A DNA stretch of 59,551 nt from Bacteroides sp. (GCA_014801535.1 JAAVEA010000005.1:1-59551), one strand, 5' to 3'. Positions 33,426 to 42,247 are shown, numbered from the stretch's first letter. Numbers and translations are program-made. Notes: generated by a model from the sequence alone, not told the origin.

Positions 33426-34295
33426 ATGAGAAAACTATTATTTCTATTGTTATCGCTGGCTCCGCTGTTCTGCCAGGGCGCCGATATTGTCGGTGTGACA
33501 GGTGAGGCCACATATTATGACGATGGCACAAAATCAAAAGTGGAATGTATGAGGCTTGCAGCCGAGCAGGCACGTATAGATGCTTTGGCGCGCAAGTTCG
33601 GCACCATAGTGTCGCAGGATATTCTTCAGACCGACCGTATCTCCGGAAACAAGGAGACCAACGATTTCCTTGCTCTCTCTTCAACAGAGGTCAAGGGTGA
33701 GTGGGTAGCTGATGATGGCGAACCTCAGTATGAGTTCTCACATGATGCCCACGATAATCTCATAGTGAAATGTAGTGTGAAAGGTAAAGCCAAGGAGATT
33801 TCCAACGAAGCTTCGGCATTTGAGTCAAGTGTGCTCCGCAACGGCACAGATCTCCGTCATGCCGACAATCTCTTTCGCGATGGAGATGATATGTATCTAT
33901 ATTTCAGAGGCTCGGTTGACGGGTTCATAAATGTGTTTCTTCAGGATGAACAGGGAGATGTGTATCTGCTGTTGCCATATCCCCGAGACACCAAGACACG
34001 TGTGCCGGTGAGCAAGGACCGCGACTACGTATTCTTCAGCCGTGAGCTTGATAAGGCAGGAGATAAATATGGAACTCCTGTTGAGGAGATGATTATGACG
34101 GCACCCGATAAGGCGGAATATAACAGGATGTATGTTATCTTTTCTCCCGACTATTTTTCACGCCCTGTAATGAATGCCAGTGCCGGACTTCCGGTGATGA
34201 AAAGCGATGACTTCAACAAATGGCTGGTCAAGACCCGGCGCAATGATCCTAAAATGGGAGTAAAGGTGATGAATCTCCAGATCGCTCCCAGATAA
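33426..34295 (+). CDS. Secreted LPP20/DUF4384 protein
   Basis: The 289-residue protein has signal peptide MRKLLFLLLSLAPLFCQGA. Residues 22-130 resemble LPP20-type domains (VTGEATYYDDGTKSKVECMRLAAEQARIDALARKFG). Residues 145-245 match DUF4384 (FRDGDDMYLYFRGSVDGFINVFLQDEQGDVYLLLPYPRD), which is associated with bacterial caspases. It begins 14 bases after the caspase stop. Probably a periplasmic partner or regulator of the caspase. Confidence 0.75.
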   Translation: MRKLLFLLLSLAPLFCQGADIVGVTGEATYYDDGTKSKVECMRLAAEQARIDALARKFGTIVSQDILQTDRISGNKETNDFLALSSTEVKGEWVADDGEPQYEFSHDAHDNLIVKCSVKGKAKEISNEASAFESSVLRNGTDLRHADNLFRDGDDMYLYFRGSVDGFINVFLQDEQGDVYLLLPYPRDTKTRVPVSKDRDYVFFSRELDKAGDKYGTPVEEMIMTAPDKAEYNRMYVIFSPDYFSRPVMNASAGLPVMKSDDFNKWLVKTRRNDPKMGVKVMNLQIAPR

Positions 34296-34314
34296 AACGG
34301 ACACATACTTTCAA

Positions 34315-34336
34315 TGAAGTTGTTTAAACAACTTCA
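34315..34336. repeat. Perfect 22-bp palindrome within the operon
   Basis: TGAAGTTGTTT followed directly by its complement, between two operon genes and followed by ATTATAACTTTAT. It may be an attenuating hairpin or an mRNA processing site. Confidence 0.5.
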
Positions 34337-34362
34337 ATTATAACTTTATAAAATTAAACAAA

Positions 34363-34989
34363 ATGAAAAGATTTATTGTGGGCCTCCTGGCCATTGTGAT
34401 GTTGCTTCCCCTCTATTCTGAGGCTGCAAACAAACAGCTTGAAAAAGCACGCAAGAAAGAGCTGAGTCAGAAACTTAAAGAGTATAAGAAAGGGAAATGG
34501 GAGATTATGGGCAGCCATACTCTCGACTATGCACTTGCCAACCATTTCGACCGTCTCAACACACTCGGTGACGACGCTCATGAAGTGGAAGGGATATCAA
34601 CACGCACAAAATCAAAAAATACCGGCAAGCAGGCCGCTATTAACAATGCAGTCGTAACATACGCACAGGAAGCAGGAAGCACCCTTCAGGGCCGTGTGGT
34701 GAGTGATATGAATGCCAACGGTGTTAATGTGGATGGCGAATTCGATAACTTCTATGCCGCTTACGAGCGTCTTGTTGAGAAAGAGATTCGTGGTGAGATG
34801 GAGCCTTCCTACACAATTATCCGCACTAATCCTGATGGAACATTTGAAATTCGCACCTATTTCATCATCTGTGAGAGCGCGGCAAGCAAAGCTCGTATGC
34901 GCGCGCTTGAAGAAGCTATGAAAAACTCGGAAGCGGCTCAGAAATATGCAGGGAAAATTTCCGGTTTCGTGAAAGAGGGTTTTGAATAA
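34363..34989 (+). CDS. Secreted small LPP20-like protein
   Basis: The 208-residue protein has signal peptide MKRFIVGLLAIVMLLPLYSEA, a Lys-rich helical stretch (residues 22-50), then an LPP20-like core (TRTKSKNTGKQAAINNAVVTYAQEAGSTLQGRVVSD.. FEIRTYFIICESAASKARMRALEEAM). Part of the caspase operon. Family membership is inferred from the alternating AA..NA helix and FEIRTYF strand; function unknown. Confidence 0.7.
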   Translation: MKRFIVGLLAIVMLLPLYSEAANKQLEKARKKELSQKLKEYKKGKWEIMGSHTLDYALANHFDRLNTLGDDAHEVEGISTRTKSKNTGKQAAINNAVVTYAQEAGSTLQGRVVSDMNANGVNVDGEFDNFYAAYERLVEKEIRGEMEPSYTIIRTNPDGTFEIRTYFIICESAASKARMRALEEAMKNSEAAQKYAGKISGFVKEGFE

Positions 34990-35018
34990 TCAATAATAAA
35001 AGGAGAGGAGAAACAGGC

Positions 35019-36518
35019 ATGAAGAGAGAAGTTATAATAGTATCAATTATGGCGGTAATGTTGACATCATCGGCCGCTATGGCGCAGGAAAAAAGAAAAT
35101 CGTTTGATGAGTTCCGTAAAGAGATACTTAACGGTTATTCCGATTTCCGCAAAACAATACTTGATCATTATGCCGACTTTCTCAACGGGGAATGGCACGA
35201 ATATGAAAGTCTCAATGGAGAACGTAGAGACAAGACCCCTAAGCCATCGAGGGTTCCGAGTGTGGAGCCCTCGACTCCCGCTCCTTCTCAACCGGTCCTT
35301 CCGCAACCCACGGTGCCGGACCACGGCAAACACACGCAGGAACCCAAGAACCCCTCTCCGCTTCCCGAATCCTCGGCAAAGCCGGCCCCTGCGGTGGCGC
35401 GACAAGGAGAGGAAACATTTGAGTTTTACGGCCTTCCGATGACCCTTCCCCAAGTGGATTTCAATATATCCTATATGTTATCCTCCCCGTCCGACTATGC
35501 ATCGCAGTGGAAGGCACTCGACAAAGCAGGAACAGCAAAACGACTCACTCCTGCAGTGAAGAAATTAGTCGAAAAGACGGGGTTGAACGATTACCTTACA
35601 TATGAGTTGATAAAGGCATATATAGATGCCAAATTCCCGCAGGCCGACGCTTCCTCAAGACTGTCGGCAATACATTATCTCCTTGCGAATATGGGCTATG
35701 ATGCCCGAATAGCCATGTCGGGCAACAGCACCCCTCTTCTGCTCCTTCCCTTCAAACAGACTATATATGCCCGTAACTATTTGATTATAAACGGAGATAA
35801 ATATTATGTTTTCGCTCCGGAAGGGTTTGATTATAACCGACTTGGAAGAGAGGGTATCCGCACATGCACACTCCCCAAGGATGCTGAGAAAGGGAATAGA
35901 TTCGACCTTGTCCTGGGAGAACTGAAGATACCCTTCAGTCCCAAAAGCTTTAATTTTGAATACGGACCGCTCAAACTTACAGGCGAGGTGAATGAGAACC
36001 TTATGCCCATCCTGTATCATTATCCTCAGATGCCTATTGGTGATTATGCCGTCTCATCTCCCGACCCCCGGCTTCGTCATCATCTTGTGGAGCAAGTGAA
36101 AAGCCAGATCGGGTCGATGGATGGAGATGAAGGTGTTGAAACGTTGCTTAACTTTATGCACAATGTGTTTGAATATGCCACAGATGATGAATTCCACGGC
36201 TTCGAGAAACCATATTTCCTGGAAGAAACACTCTATTACCCTAAGAATGATTGTGAGGATCGCGCTATATTTTACACCTATTTCCTATGGTATGCCTTGG
36301 GGAAAGAAGCCCAGTTAATATCATTTCCCGGTCATGAGGCAGCTACTGTAAAGCTTGATAAACCGGTGGATGGAACGTCTTATAATTTTTCGGGGAAGAC
36401 ATTTTTCATCTCCGACCCCACGTTCATAGGTTCGCATACGGGAATGGTTATGCCGATGTATAAGATGGAGAAGCCGAAAGTGGACTATACTTTTTCTAAA
36501 TCCGCGAATAATGATTAA
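35019..36518 (+). CDS. Secreted transglutaminase-like protein
   Basis: The protein has 499 residues with signal peptide through MLTSSAAMA (residue 22). After a helical segment there is a Pro/Ser-rich linker (residues 70-130). The C-terminal domain has the triad Cys412 in KNDCEDRAIFYTYFLW, His439 in SFPGHEAATV and Asp466 in ISDPTF. It is a paralogue of the cytosolic protein at 20842-21894. Transglutaminase-like folds in bacteria are mostly peptidases; a periplasmic peptidase or cross-linker acting with the caspase is plausible. It is the last gene of the operon, and its stop codon TAA is part of the next promoter element. Confidence 0.78.
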   Translation: MKREVIIVSIMAVMLTSSAAMAQEKRKSFDEFRKEILNGYSDFRKTILDHYADFLNGEWHEYESLNGERRDKTPKPSRVPSVEPSTPAPSQPVLPQPTVPDHGKHTQEPKNPSPLPESSAKPAPAVARQGEETFEFYGLPMTLPQVDFNISYMLSSPSDYASQWKALDKAGTAKRLTPAVKKLVEKTGLNDYLTYELIKAYIDAKFPQADASSRLSAIHYLLANMGYDARIAMSGNSTPLLLLPFKQTIYARNYLIINGDKYYVFAPEGFDYNRLGREGIRTCTLPKDAEKGNRFDLVLGELKIPFSPKSFNFEYGPLKLTGEVNENLMPILYHYPQMPIGDYAVSSPDPRLRHHLVEQVKSQIGSMDGDEGVETLLNFMHNVFEYATDDEFHGFEKPYFLEETLYYPKNDCEDRAIFYTYFLWYALGKEAQLISFPGHEAATVKLDKPVDGTSYNFSGKTFFISDPTFIGSHTGMVMPMYKMEKPKVDYTFSKSANND

Positions 36519-36523
36519 CTTTG
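36516..36523 (+). promoter_or_regulatory. -7 promoter element TAACTTTG (rlmN operon)
   Basis: TAACTTTG; its first three bases are the stop codon of the upstream gene. It lies 86 bases before rlmN. Confidence 0.5.
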
Positions 36524-36608
36524 CAAATGAAGCCCTGCCTTATCCTTTGATTTAAATATTTTATTGAAAATCGGGGAAAACGGCGGCTTTCGTTAACAAA
36601 GTTACTCA

Positions 36609-37658
36609 ATGGAAAAACAAGATAGCAAGCCGAAGCTAATCGGCATGACATTGGCCGAGCTTCAGGATGTGGCTTTCAGAGGCAAGATGCCTAAATTTGT
36701 CGGAAAGCAGTTGGCTGAATGGCTTTACGATAAGAAAGTGACTGACTTCGAGTCAATGGCCAATATATCTAAAAAAAACAAGGAATGGTTGGCAGCCAAC
36801 TATGAAATAGGAAGGACAATGCCGTCGCGCCAGTCGAAATCAAGCGACGGAACAGTAAAATATCTCTTCAATGTCGGCAACGGAAATGCGATTGAGTCGG
36901 TTTATATCCCGGATAAGGAACGGGCCACGCTTTGCGTGTCGAGTCAGGTGGGATGTAAAATGAACTGCTATTTCTGTGCCACAGGTAAACTCGGCTTTAA
37001 AGCCAACCTCACGTCTGCCCAGATAATTAACCAGATATTGTCGATTCCACCGGCTCCCGGCAAGGGAGAGGAACCGATGAATCCCCTCACCAATGTCGTG
37101 TTTATGGGGATGGGCGAACCTCTTGATAATTTCAAGGAGGTGGAGAAGGTGATCGAAATCATGACCGCACCATGGGGAATGGCCTGGAGTCCGAAACGGA
37201 TCACCGTCTCAACCGTGGGTAAACTGCCGCAGCTGAAAGAACTTCTCGACCGCACTCAGGTGCATGTAGCCATCAGTGTTCACACCGCCGACACTCCTCA
37301 GCGCGAGTCGATGATGCCGGCCCAGCGTGCCTTCCCGATTTCAAGCGTGATGAAGACTCTTTCAGGATATGATTTCTCACATCAGAGAAGGCTATCGCTC
37401 GAATATATAATGTGGCGCGGAGTGAATGATGATATAGCTCATGCCGATATGCTTGTCAAACTTATAGGTAATATCCCTTGTCGTGTGAATCTTATCAGAT
37501 TTCATGCCATCCCCGGTGTCGATCTTAAGCCATGCAGCGAGGAGAGAATGCTGATGTTCAGGAATCATCTCAATTCCAAAGGGATCACCGCAACGATAAG
37601 GGCATCGAGGGGAGAGGATATTGAGGCAGCCTGCGGAATGCTCGCAGCAAAAAAATAG
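36609..37658 (+). CDS. rlmN: 23S rRNA/tRNA adenine-C2 methyltransferase RlmN
   Basis: The 349-residue radical-SAM enzyme methylates A2503 of 23S rRNA and A37 of some tRNAs. The iron-sulfur motif CxxxCxxC is Cys116, Cys120 and Cys123 in QVGCKMNCYFCATG. Also visible are GMGEPLDNF and the C-terminal region ATIRASRGEDIEAACGML, which bears the catalytic Cys near the end. Normal length. It is first in a string of same-strand genes running to 42116. Confidence 0.95.
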   Translation: MEKQDSKPKLIGMTLAELQDVAFRGKMPKFVGKQLAEWLYDKKVTDFESMANISKKNKEWLAANYEIGRTMPSRQSKSSDGTVKYLFNVGNGNAIESVYIPDKERATLCVSSQVGCKMNCYFCATGKLGFKANLTSAQIINQILSIPPAPGKGEEPMNPLTNVVFMGMGEPLDNFKEVEKVIEIMTAPWGMAWSPKRITVSTVGKLPQLKELLDRTQVHVAISVHTADTPQRESMMPAQRAFPISSVMKTLSGYDFSHQRRLSLEYIMWRGVNDDIAHADMLVKLIGNIPCRVNLIRFHAIPGVDLKPCSEERMLMFRNHLNSKGITATIRASRGEDIEAACGMLAAKK

Positions 37659-37667
37659 GAAAATATT

Positions 37668-38807
37668 ATGGCAAAGAATATGAGGGTGGGAATAACCCAC
37701 GGAGATTATAACGGAGTGGGTTATGAGGTGATTGTAAAGGCTCTTGAAGATGAAAAGATCACCGAATTGTTCACTCCGGTGGTTTTCGGAGTACAAAAGC
37801 TTTTTGAGAAAGCACGTAAGGATTTTGCTCCCGAGATGACAGGGGTGGAATATATAAGGAATGTTTCTCAGATCAAAGACGGCAGAATCAATGTGGTTGA
37901 ATTGCCAACCGGAGAGGTTGCCTTTTCTCCCGGAGAGCCGACCAAGGAATCGGGAGAATCGGCTGTCGAGTCTCTTGAAACGGCAGTTGAAGCAATATGG
38001 GATGGATCGGTTGATGTGCTTGTAACAGCTCCGATCTGCAAGACGGCCGTGCAGAGTGACCGTTTCCATTTTCCCGGCCACACGGAATATCTTGAGGCCA
38101 AAAGCAATGATGGTGATTCCCCCTCGGAAGAAAAGAATACCGATGCTTCCGGAGCGGTTCCCTACAGGTCGCAGATGATTCTTTTCGATGATTTCATTAG
38201 AGTGGCATTGGTTACAACACATCTTCCGGTGAGCGAAATTGCAGACGCCATCACAAAAGACCGTGTGCTTGATTCGATTGAAAGACTCGACAAAGTGTTG
38301 CGTTCCGACTTCGGATGCGAGCGCCCCCGGATAGCAGTGCTTTCTCTTAATCCTCATTGCGGTGATAACGGATTGTTGGGCAACGATGAAGGGGATAAAA
38401 TAATCCCTGCCATAGAAGAAGCCGACCAGAAGGGACTGCTTGCATTCGGACCATATGCCGCTGACGGTTTCTTCGCTACGGGGGCATACCGTAACTTTGA
38501 TGGTGTGTTGGCAATGTATCACGATCAGGGACTTGCACCGTTCAAGGCTCTTGCCGGAGAACATGGAGTGAATTTCACGGCCGGCCTTCCTTTCGTAAGG
38601 ACATCGCCCGATCATGGCACAGCCTTTGATATTGCCTGGAAAGGTGAGGCCGATCCCACATCAATGAGAGAGGCCATATATAAGGCTATCGACCTTTGCA
38701 GGAACAGGGAGAGATACCTTCGTGCCTCGCGCAATCCATTGAGAAAGGCAAGAATAGAGAAAGCAGGACAGGACAAGACGGTAGATTTGACTAAAGAGAC
38801 AATATAA
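37668..38807 (+). CDS. pdxA: 4-hydroxythreonine-4-phosphate dehydrogenase PdxA
   Basis: The 379-residue NAD-dependent enzyme belongs to the DXP-dependent pyridoxal 5'-phosphate pathway. Motifs: ITHGDYNGVGYEV at the start, VTAPICKTAVQ, the metal His in FPGHTEYL, SLNPHCGDNGLLGNDE, AMYHDQGLAPFKAL and RTSPDHGTAFDIAWKG. It is slightly longer than E. coli PdxA (329) because of an insertion around residues 145-165 (NDGDSPSEEKNTDASG). It starts 9 bases after rlmN. Confidence 0.95.
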   Translation: MAKNMRVGITHGDYNGVGYEVIVKALEDEKITELFTPVVFGVQKLFEKARKDFAPEMTGVEYIRNVSQIKDGRINVVELPTGEVAFSPGEPTKESGESAVESLETAVEAIWDGSVDVLVTAPICKTAVQSDRFHFPGHTEYLEAKSNDGDSPSEEKNTDASGAVPYRSQMILFDDFIRVALVTTHLPVSEIADAITKDRVLDSIERLDKVLRSDFGCERPRIAVLSLNPHCGDNGLLGNDEGDKIIPAIEEADQKGLLAFGPYAADGFFATGAYRNFDGVLAMYHDQGLAPFKALAGEHGVNFTAGLPFVRTSPDHGTAFDIAWKGEADPTSMREAIYKAIDLCRNRERYLRASRNPLRKARIEKAGQDKTVDLTKETI

Positions 38808-38811
38808 TAAA

Positions 38812-39519
38812 ATGAATTTCGGAATAATAGCGGCCGGAGAAGGGTCGCGGTTAGTGGAAGAAGGGGTGGCTTATCCCAAGCCACTCGTGCCTCTTGGCGG
38901 CAGACCTATGATCGGACGTCTCATTGACATTTTCATTAAGAATGGAGCCGAAAGAATAGCGGTGATAGTCAATGAGCATATGACCGAAGTGCGTGAATAC
39001 CTTTTCTCCCTCAAGGAAAGCCTCGGTGTAGAATTGGATGTTGTGGTAAAAAGCACCCCCTCATCGATGCATAGTTTCTATGAGGTGGCACATCTTCTCG
39101 ATGGTCACGGACGTTTTATTGCCACCACTGTCGATACGATCTTTCATGAGGATGATTTCAGCCGTTATGTGGCTGCATATGCATCGGCTCCTGAAGATGT
39201 TGACGGTATGATGGCTCTCACGCGTTTCGTGGATGATGAAAAACCGCTTTATGTGGAGGTGGGAGAAGATGGCTTTATAAAGGCCTTTCTCGACAAAGCG
39301 TCTCCAGCTGCCGACTTCGTATCGGGAGGGATCTACGGTCTCAATTCCTCTGCCGTGAGGGTGCTCGACGGATGTATGGAAAGAGGAGTGAGCAGGATGC
39401 GTAACTTTCAACGTGAGCTTATAACGGCCGGCCTGCATATAAAGGGATATGATATGGGGAAGATTATTGACGTGGATCATGCCGGCGATATACGTAAGGC
39501 GGAAGAATTTATAAAATAA
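38812..39519 (+). CDS. Sugar-phosphate nucleotidyltransferase-like protein
   Basis: The 235-residue NTP-transferase fold has the N-terminal GIIAAGEGSRLVEEGVAYPKPLVPLGGRPM (nucleotide-binding G-x-G-x-R plus Lys). It is the size of a catalytic domain without a hexapeptide-repeat tail. By position, next to an ATP-grasp protein, a CDP-alcohol phosphatidyltransferase and inositol-phosphate synthase, it probably activates a polyol or sugar phosphate for lipid head-group assembly. It begins 4 bases after pdxA. The substrate is an inference. Confidence 0.82.
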   Translation: MNFGIIAAGEGSRLVEEGVAYPKPLVPLGGRPMIGRLIDIFIKNGAERIAVIVNEHMTEVREYLFSLKESLGVELDVVVKSTPSSMHSFYEVAHLLDGHGRFIATTVDTIFHEDDFSRYVAAYASAPEDVDGMMALTRFVDDEKPLYVEVGEDGFIKAFLDKASPAADFVSGGIYGLNSSAVRVLDGCMERGVSRMRNFQRELITAGLHIKGYDMGKIIDVDHAGDIRKAEEFIK

Positions 39520-39546
39520 GGCGATAGAATACATATAATAAGTATT

Positions 39547-40422
39547 ATGGAAATCAAGATAGCCGGAGTGTTGCGTGCAGGAGCCTATTCCCCCAACCAT
39601 ATCGGAAATGATGCGGCCATACTCAACGCGGCTGCCGATGCGCTGAGAAAAAGAGGCTGCAAGGTAAATATATATAGTGAAGAACAGTTCCTCAACATCG
39701 ATCTTGAAGAGGATGTGATACTCAACATGTGTCGCGGACAGCAGTCGATCGAAAAACTGCAGGCTCTTGAGGAATCAGGCAAGCTGGTGATCAATTCCGG
39801 ATTCGGAATCGAGAACTGTACCAGGGAGCGTATGACCCGTATACTTCTGGGTAACAATATCCCTTATCCTGATTCATTAATTGTGAATACCAATGAGGAC
39901 GTGCGCCCGGAGCTTGAGAAGAAGGGTTTCACCTCCTGCTGGATAAAGCGTGGCGACTTCCATGCCATGCATAAGGAAGATGTGAGCTACTGCCGACATA
40001 TCGAGGAAGCTCAGGAGGTGTTGCATGAATATTTCTACCGGGGGATAAAGCGCGCGGTGATCAACGTTCATCTTGTCGGCGACCTGATAAAGTTCTATGC
40101 CGTGCAGGGGCAGCCTTTCTTCTACTGGTTCTATCCCTACGACGCTCATTACAGCAAATTCGGCGACGAGGCGATCAACGGCAAGCCGCATCATACCAAT
40201 TTCGATCCTGATAAGCTTCACGAGATGTGTGAACATGCGAGTCGCCTGATGGATGTCAAGGTGTATGGAGGCGACTGCATAATAGATGCCGACGGCACGG
40301 TGCGTATAATAGACTTCAACGACTGGCCAAGCTTTGCGCCTTGTCGCATGGAGGCCGCTCCGTATATCGCCAAATGTGTTTTGCAGTCGATAAAGGAATG
40401 GCGTAAAGGAAAGGAGGAATAA
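39547..40422 (+). CDS. ATP-grasp family protein of the inositol-lipid cluster
   Basis: The 291-residue protein has an N-terminal Rossmann-like lobe and ATP-grasp features: SGFGIENCTRERMTRIL, a basic strand SCWIKRGDFHAMH, and the metal-binding end GGDCIIDADGTVRIIDFNDWPSFAPC (Asp/Asn ligands). It resembles glutathione-synthase or RimK-like ligases. Its substrate is unknown, but its close linkage (3-base gap) to the CDP-alcohol phosphatidyltransferase suggests a lipid or head-group modification. Confidence 0.78.
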   Translation: MEIKIAGVLRAGAYSPNHIGNDAAILNAAADALRKRGCKVNIYSEEQFLNIDLEEDVILNMCRGQQSIEKLQALEESGKLVINSGFGIENCTRERMTRILLGNNIPYPDSLIVNTNEDVRPELEKKGFTSCWIKRGDFHAMHKEDVSYCRHIEEAQEVLHEYFYRGIKRAVINVHLVGDLIKFYAVQGQPFFYWFYPYDAHYSKFGDEAINGKPHHTNFDPDKLHEMCEHASRLMDVKVYGGDCIIDADGTVRIIDFNDWPSFAPCRMEAAPYIAKCVLQSIKEWRKGKEE

Positions 40423-40424
40423 AG

Positions 40425-41369
40425 ATGTCGGATAACAAAGAGAAAAAGAGCGGATTCAAGGATTCCCTGAAATCGATGGATACGGAAGAGACTTTCGACC
40501 TCATATTCTATCGTCCGATCGGCTATGCATGGGCATGTATGGCCAAAAAACTGGGTGTGACTCCCAATGCCATAACGATCGCTTCAATCTTCCTTGGAGT
40601 GGGCGCCGGAGTGTGTTTCTATTTTAACGATCTATGGATAAATATCCTCGGAGTCTTCCTGCTTGTCTGGGCCGACAGTTTCGACAGTGCCGACGGTCAG
40701 CTTGCACGAATGACCAAACAGTATTCCCGAATAGGACGTATCCTTGACGGACTCAGCGGTGATTTCTGGTTTGCCGCGATATATATAGCGATCTGTCTGC
40801 GGGAAAATGTGACGAGCGATTTCTTTATGGCTCATAAGTGGGTTATATGGGTGGTGGCCGTCGCAACCGGATTCGTGCATGGAATACAAGCTGCCATGGC
40901 CGACTATTACCGCCAGTTCCACCTTTATTTCCTTAAAGGGGAGGATGGGAGCGAACTGGAGAACGCCGCCAATCTGTGGGATCGCTTCCATGCCTTGAGC
41001 TGGAAGCAGGATTTCTGGAAGAAGCTGGTGCTTATGTTCTATACAAACTATACTGTTGGTCAGGAGAAACGCACTCCGTGGATGCAGCGGCTGCGCAGGA
41101 TATTGCGGGAGAAATATAACGGAAATATTCCGCAGAGCTTCCGTGATGCTTTCCGTGCGAAAAGCAAGCCCCTGATGAAATATACCAACATACTTTCATT
41201 CAACACCCGTACTTTCGCGCTATTCGCCGCAATACTCATATTCCGGATGCCGTGGCTATACTTCGCTTTTGAACTTACGGTGCTCAATTTCATTTTAATA
41301 TATATGATGGTTCGTCACGAACGCATCTGCCGGGGTTTCTGTGAGGAGCTTTCGGGCGATAACAAGTGA
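40425..41369 (+). CDS. CDP-alcohol phosphatidyltransferase, probable phosphatidylinositol-phosphate synthase
   Basis: The 314-residue membrane enzyme joins CDP-diacylglycerol to an alcohol. The signature D-x2-D-G-x2-A-R is seen in DSFDSADGQLAR, then YSRIGRILDGLSGD. The two final aspartates are separated by four residues rather than the usual three. Membrane helices lie near 45-85, 120-160 and 250-295. It sits in a run with an HAD phosphatase and inositol-3-phosphate synthase, so the alcohol is probably inositol phosphate, as described for Bacteroides inositol-lipid clusters. Confidence 0.82.
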   Translation: MSDNKEKKSGFKDSLKSMDTEETFDLIFYRPIGYAWACMAKKLGVTPNAITIASIFLGVGAGVCFYFNDLWINILGVFLLVWADSFDSADGQLARMTKQYSRIGRILDGLSGDFWFAAIYIAICLRENVTSDFFMAHKWVIWVVAVATGFVHGIQAAMADYYRQFHLYFLKGEDGSELENAANLWDRFHALSWKQDFWKKLVLMFYTNYTVGQEKRTPWMQRLRRILREKYNGNIPQSFRDAFRAKSKPLMKYTNILSFNTRTFALFAAILIFRMPWLYFAFELTVLNFILIYMMVRHERICRGFCEELSGDNK

Positions 41370-41396
41370 GAATAACATAATATAGATACAGGCGAT

Positions 41397-42116
41397 ATGA
41401 AACTGGATATATCAAAAGTAAAAGGTATAATATTCGATTACGGCGGCACTCTCGACACGGGTGGCGACCATTGGAGTGTGGTGATATGGGGGGCTTATCA
41501 GAAAGCCGGTGTGGCCGTTGATGAGGCGCAGTTCAGGGAAGCGTATGTTTTTGCCGAACGTGAACTTGCCAAAACACGCCATATCCTCCCCGAACATGAT
41601 TTTTCAGACCTTCTCGATATAAAGATGAAGCTCGAACTTCAGTGGCTTTCCGAAAACGGGCATTTTCCTCCTGCACAAGTGGATGAGAAGGCGAAGGAAG
41701 TGGCCGGTTACTGTTACGAAGCGGCGAAAAACAAAGTTGCGGAAGCAAAGCCTGTGTTGGAGACCCTTATGAAGAAATATCCGTTGGTTCTGGTGTCTAA
41801 CTTCTATGGCAACATTGAGAATGTGCTTAAAGATTTTGGAATCGACAAATGTTTCAAGAAGATTGTGGAGAGCGCCGTGGTAGGTGTGAGAAAACCCGAT
41901 CCCAAGATATTTGAACTCGGTGTAAAGGCACTCGGTCTCATTCCCGAAGAAACCCTTGTTGTGGGTGACAGTTACGGAAAGGATATTGTTCCGGCTGAGA
42001 AGATAGGCTGTCAGGTGCTCTGGATAAAAGGGAAGGGCTGGACGGCCGCCGACGATGCACAGACACATGATAATATAATATCCGACATCAAAGAGGTGGC
42101 AGAGCTTTTGGGATAA
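41397..42116 (+). CDS. HAD family hydrolase
   Basis: The 239-residue haloacid-dehalogenase phosphatase has motif I IIFDYGGTLDTGG (the usual second Asp is replaced by Gly), motif II LVSNFYGN, the Lys of motif III in GVRKPDPKIFE, and motif IV VVGDSYGKDI. The cap is helical (residues 20-100). It is last of the rlmN-headed run. Given that the PgpA-like phosphatase downstream is a pseudogene, this enzyme might take over dephosphorylation of the inositol lipid or its precursor; that is speculation. Confidence 0.83.
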   Translation: MKLDISKVKGIIFDYGGTLDTGGDHWSVVIWGAYQKAGVAVDEAQFREAYVFAERELAKTRHILPEHDFSDLLDIKMKLELQWLSENGHFPPAQVDEKAKEVAGYCYEAAKNKVAEAKPVLETLMKKYPLVLVSNFYGNIENVLKDFGIDKCFKKIVESAVVGVRKPDPKIFELGVKALGLIPEETLVVGDSYGKDIVPAEKIGCQVLWIKGKGWTAADDAQTHDNIISDIKEVAELLG

Positions 42117-42186
42117 TCCCGCTTTTGGAGCAGATTTTCTTAAAATTGCCCGGAAATACACTTTTTGAAGTGAAAAACGGCTTGTA

Positions 42187-42243
42187 AAACCGAATGCTTT
42201 ATTAGAGTTTTTTAACTAAAAACTCTAATAAAGCATTCGGTTT
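42187..42243. terminator. 57-nt hairpin with 26-bp perfect arms
   Basis: Arms 42187-42212 and 42218-42243 are exactly complementary (AAACCGAATGCTTTATTAGA and so on) around a 5-nt loop. It lies between the HAD gene and the ino1 promoter, so transcription termination or mRNA end protection is likely. There is no U-run outside the stem. Confidence 0.55.
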
Positions 42244-42247
42244 AACA

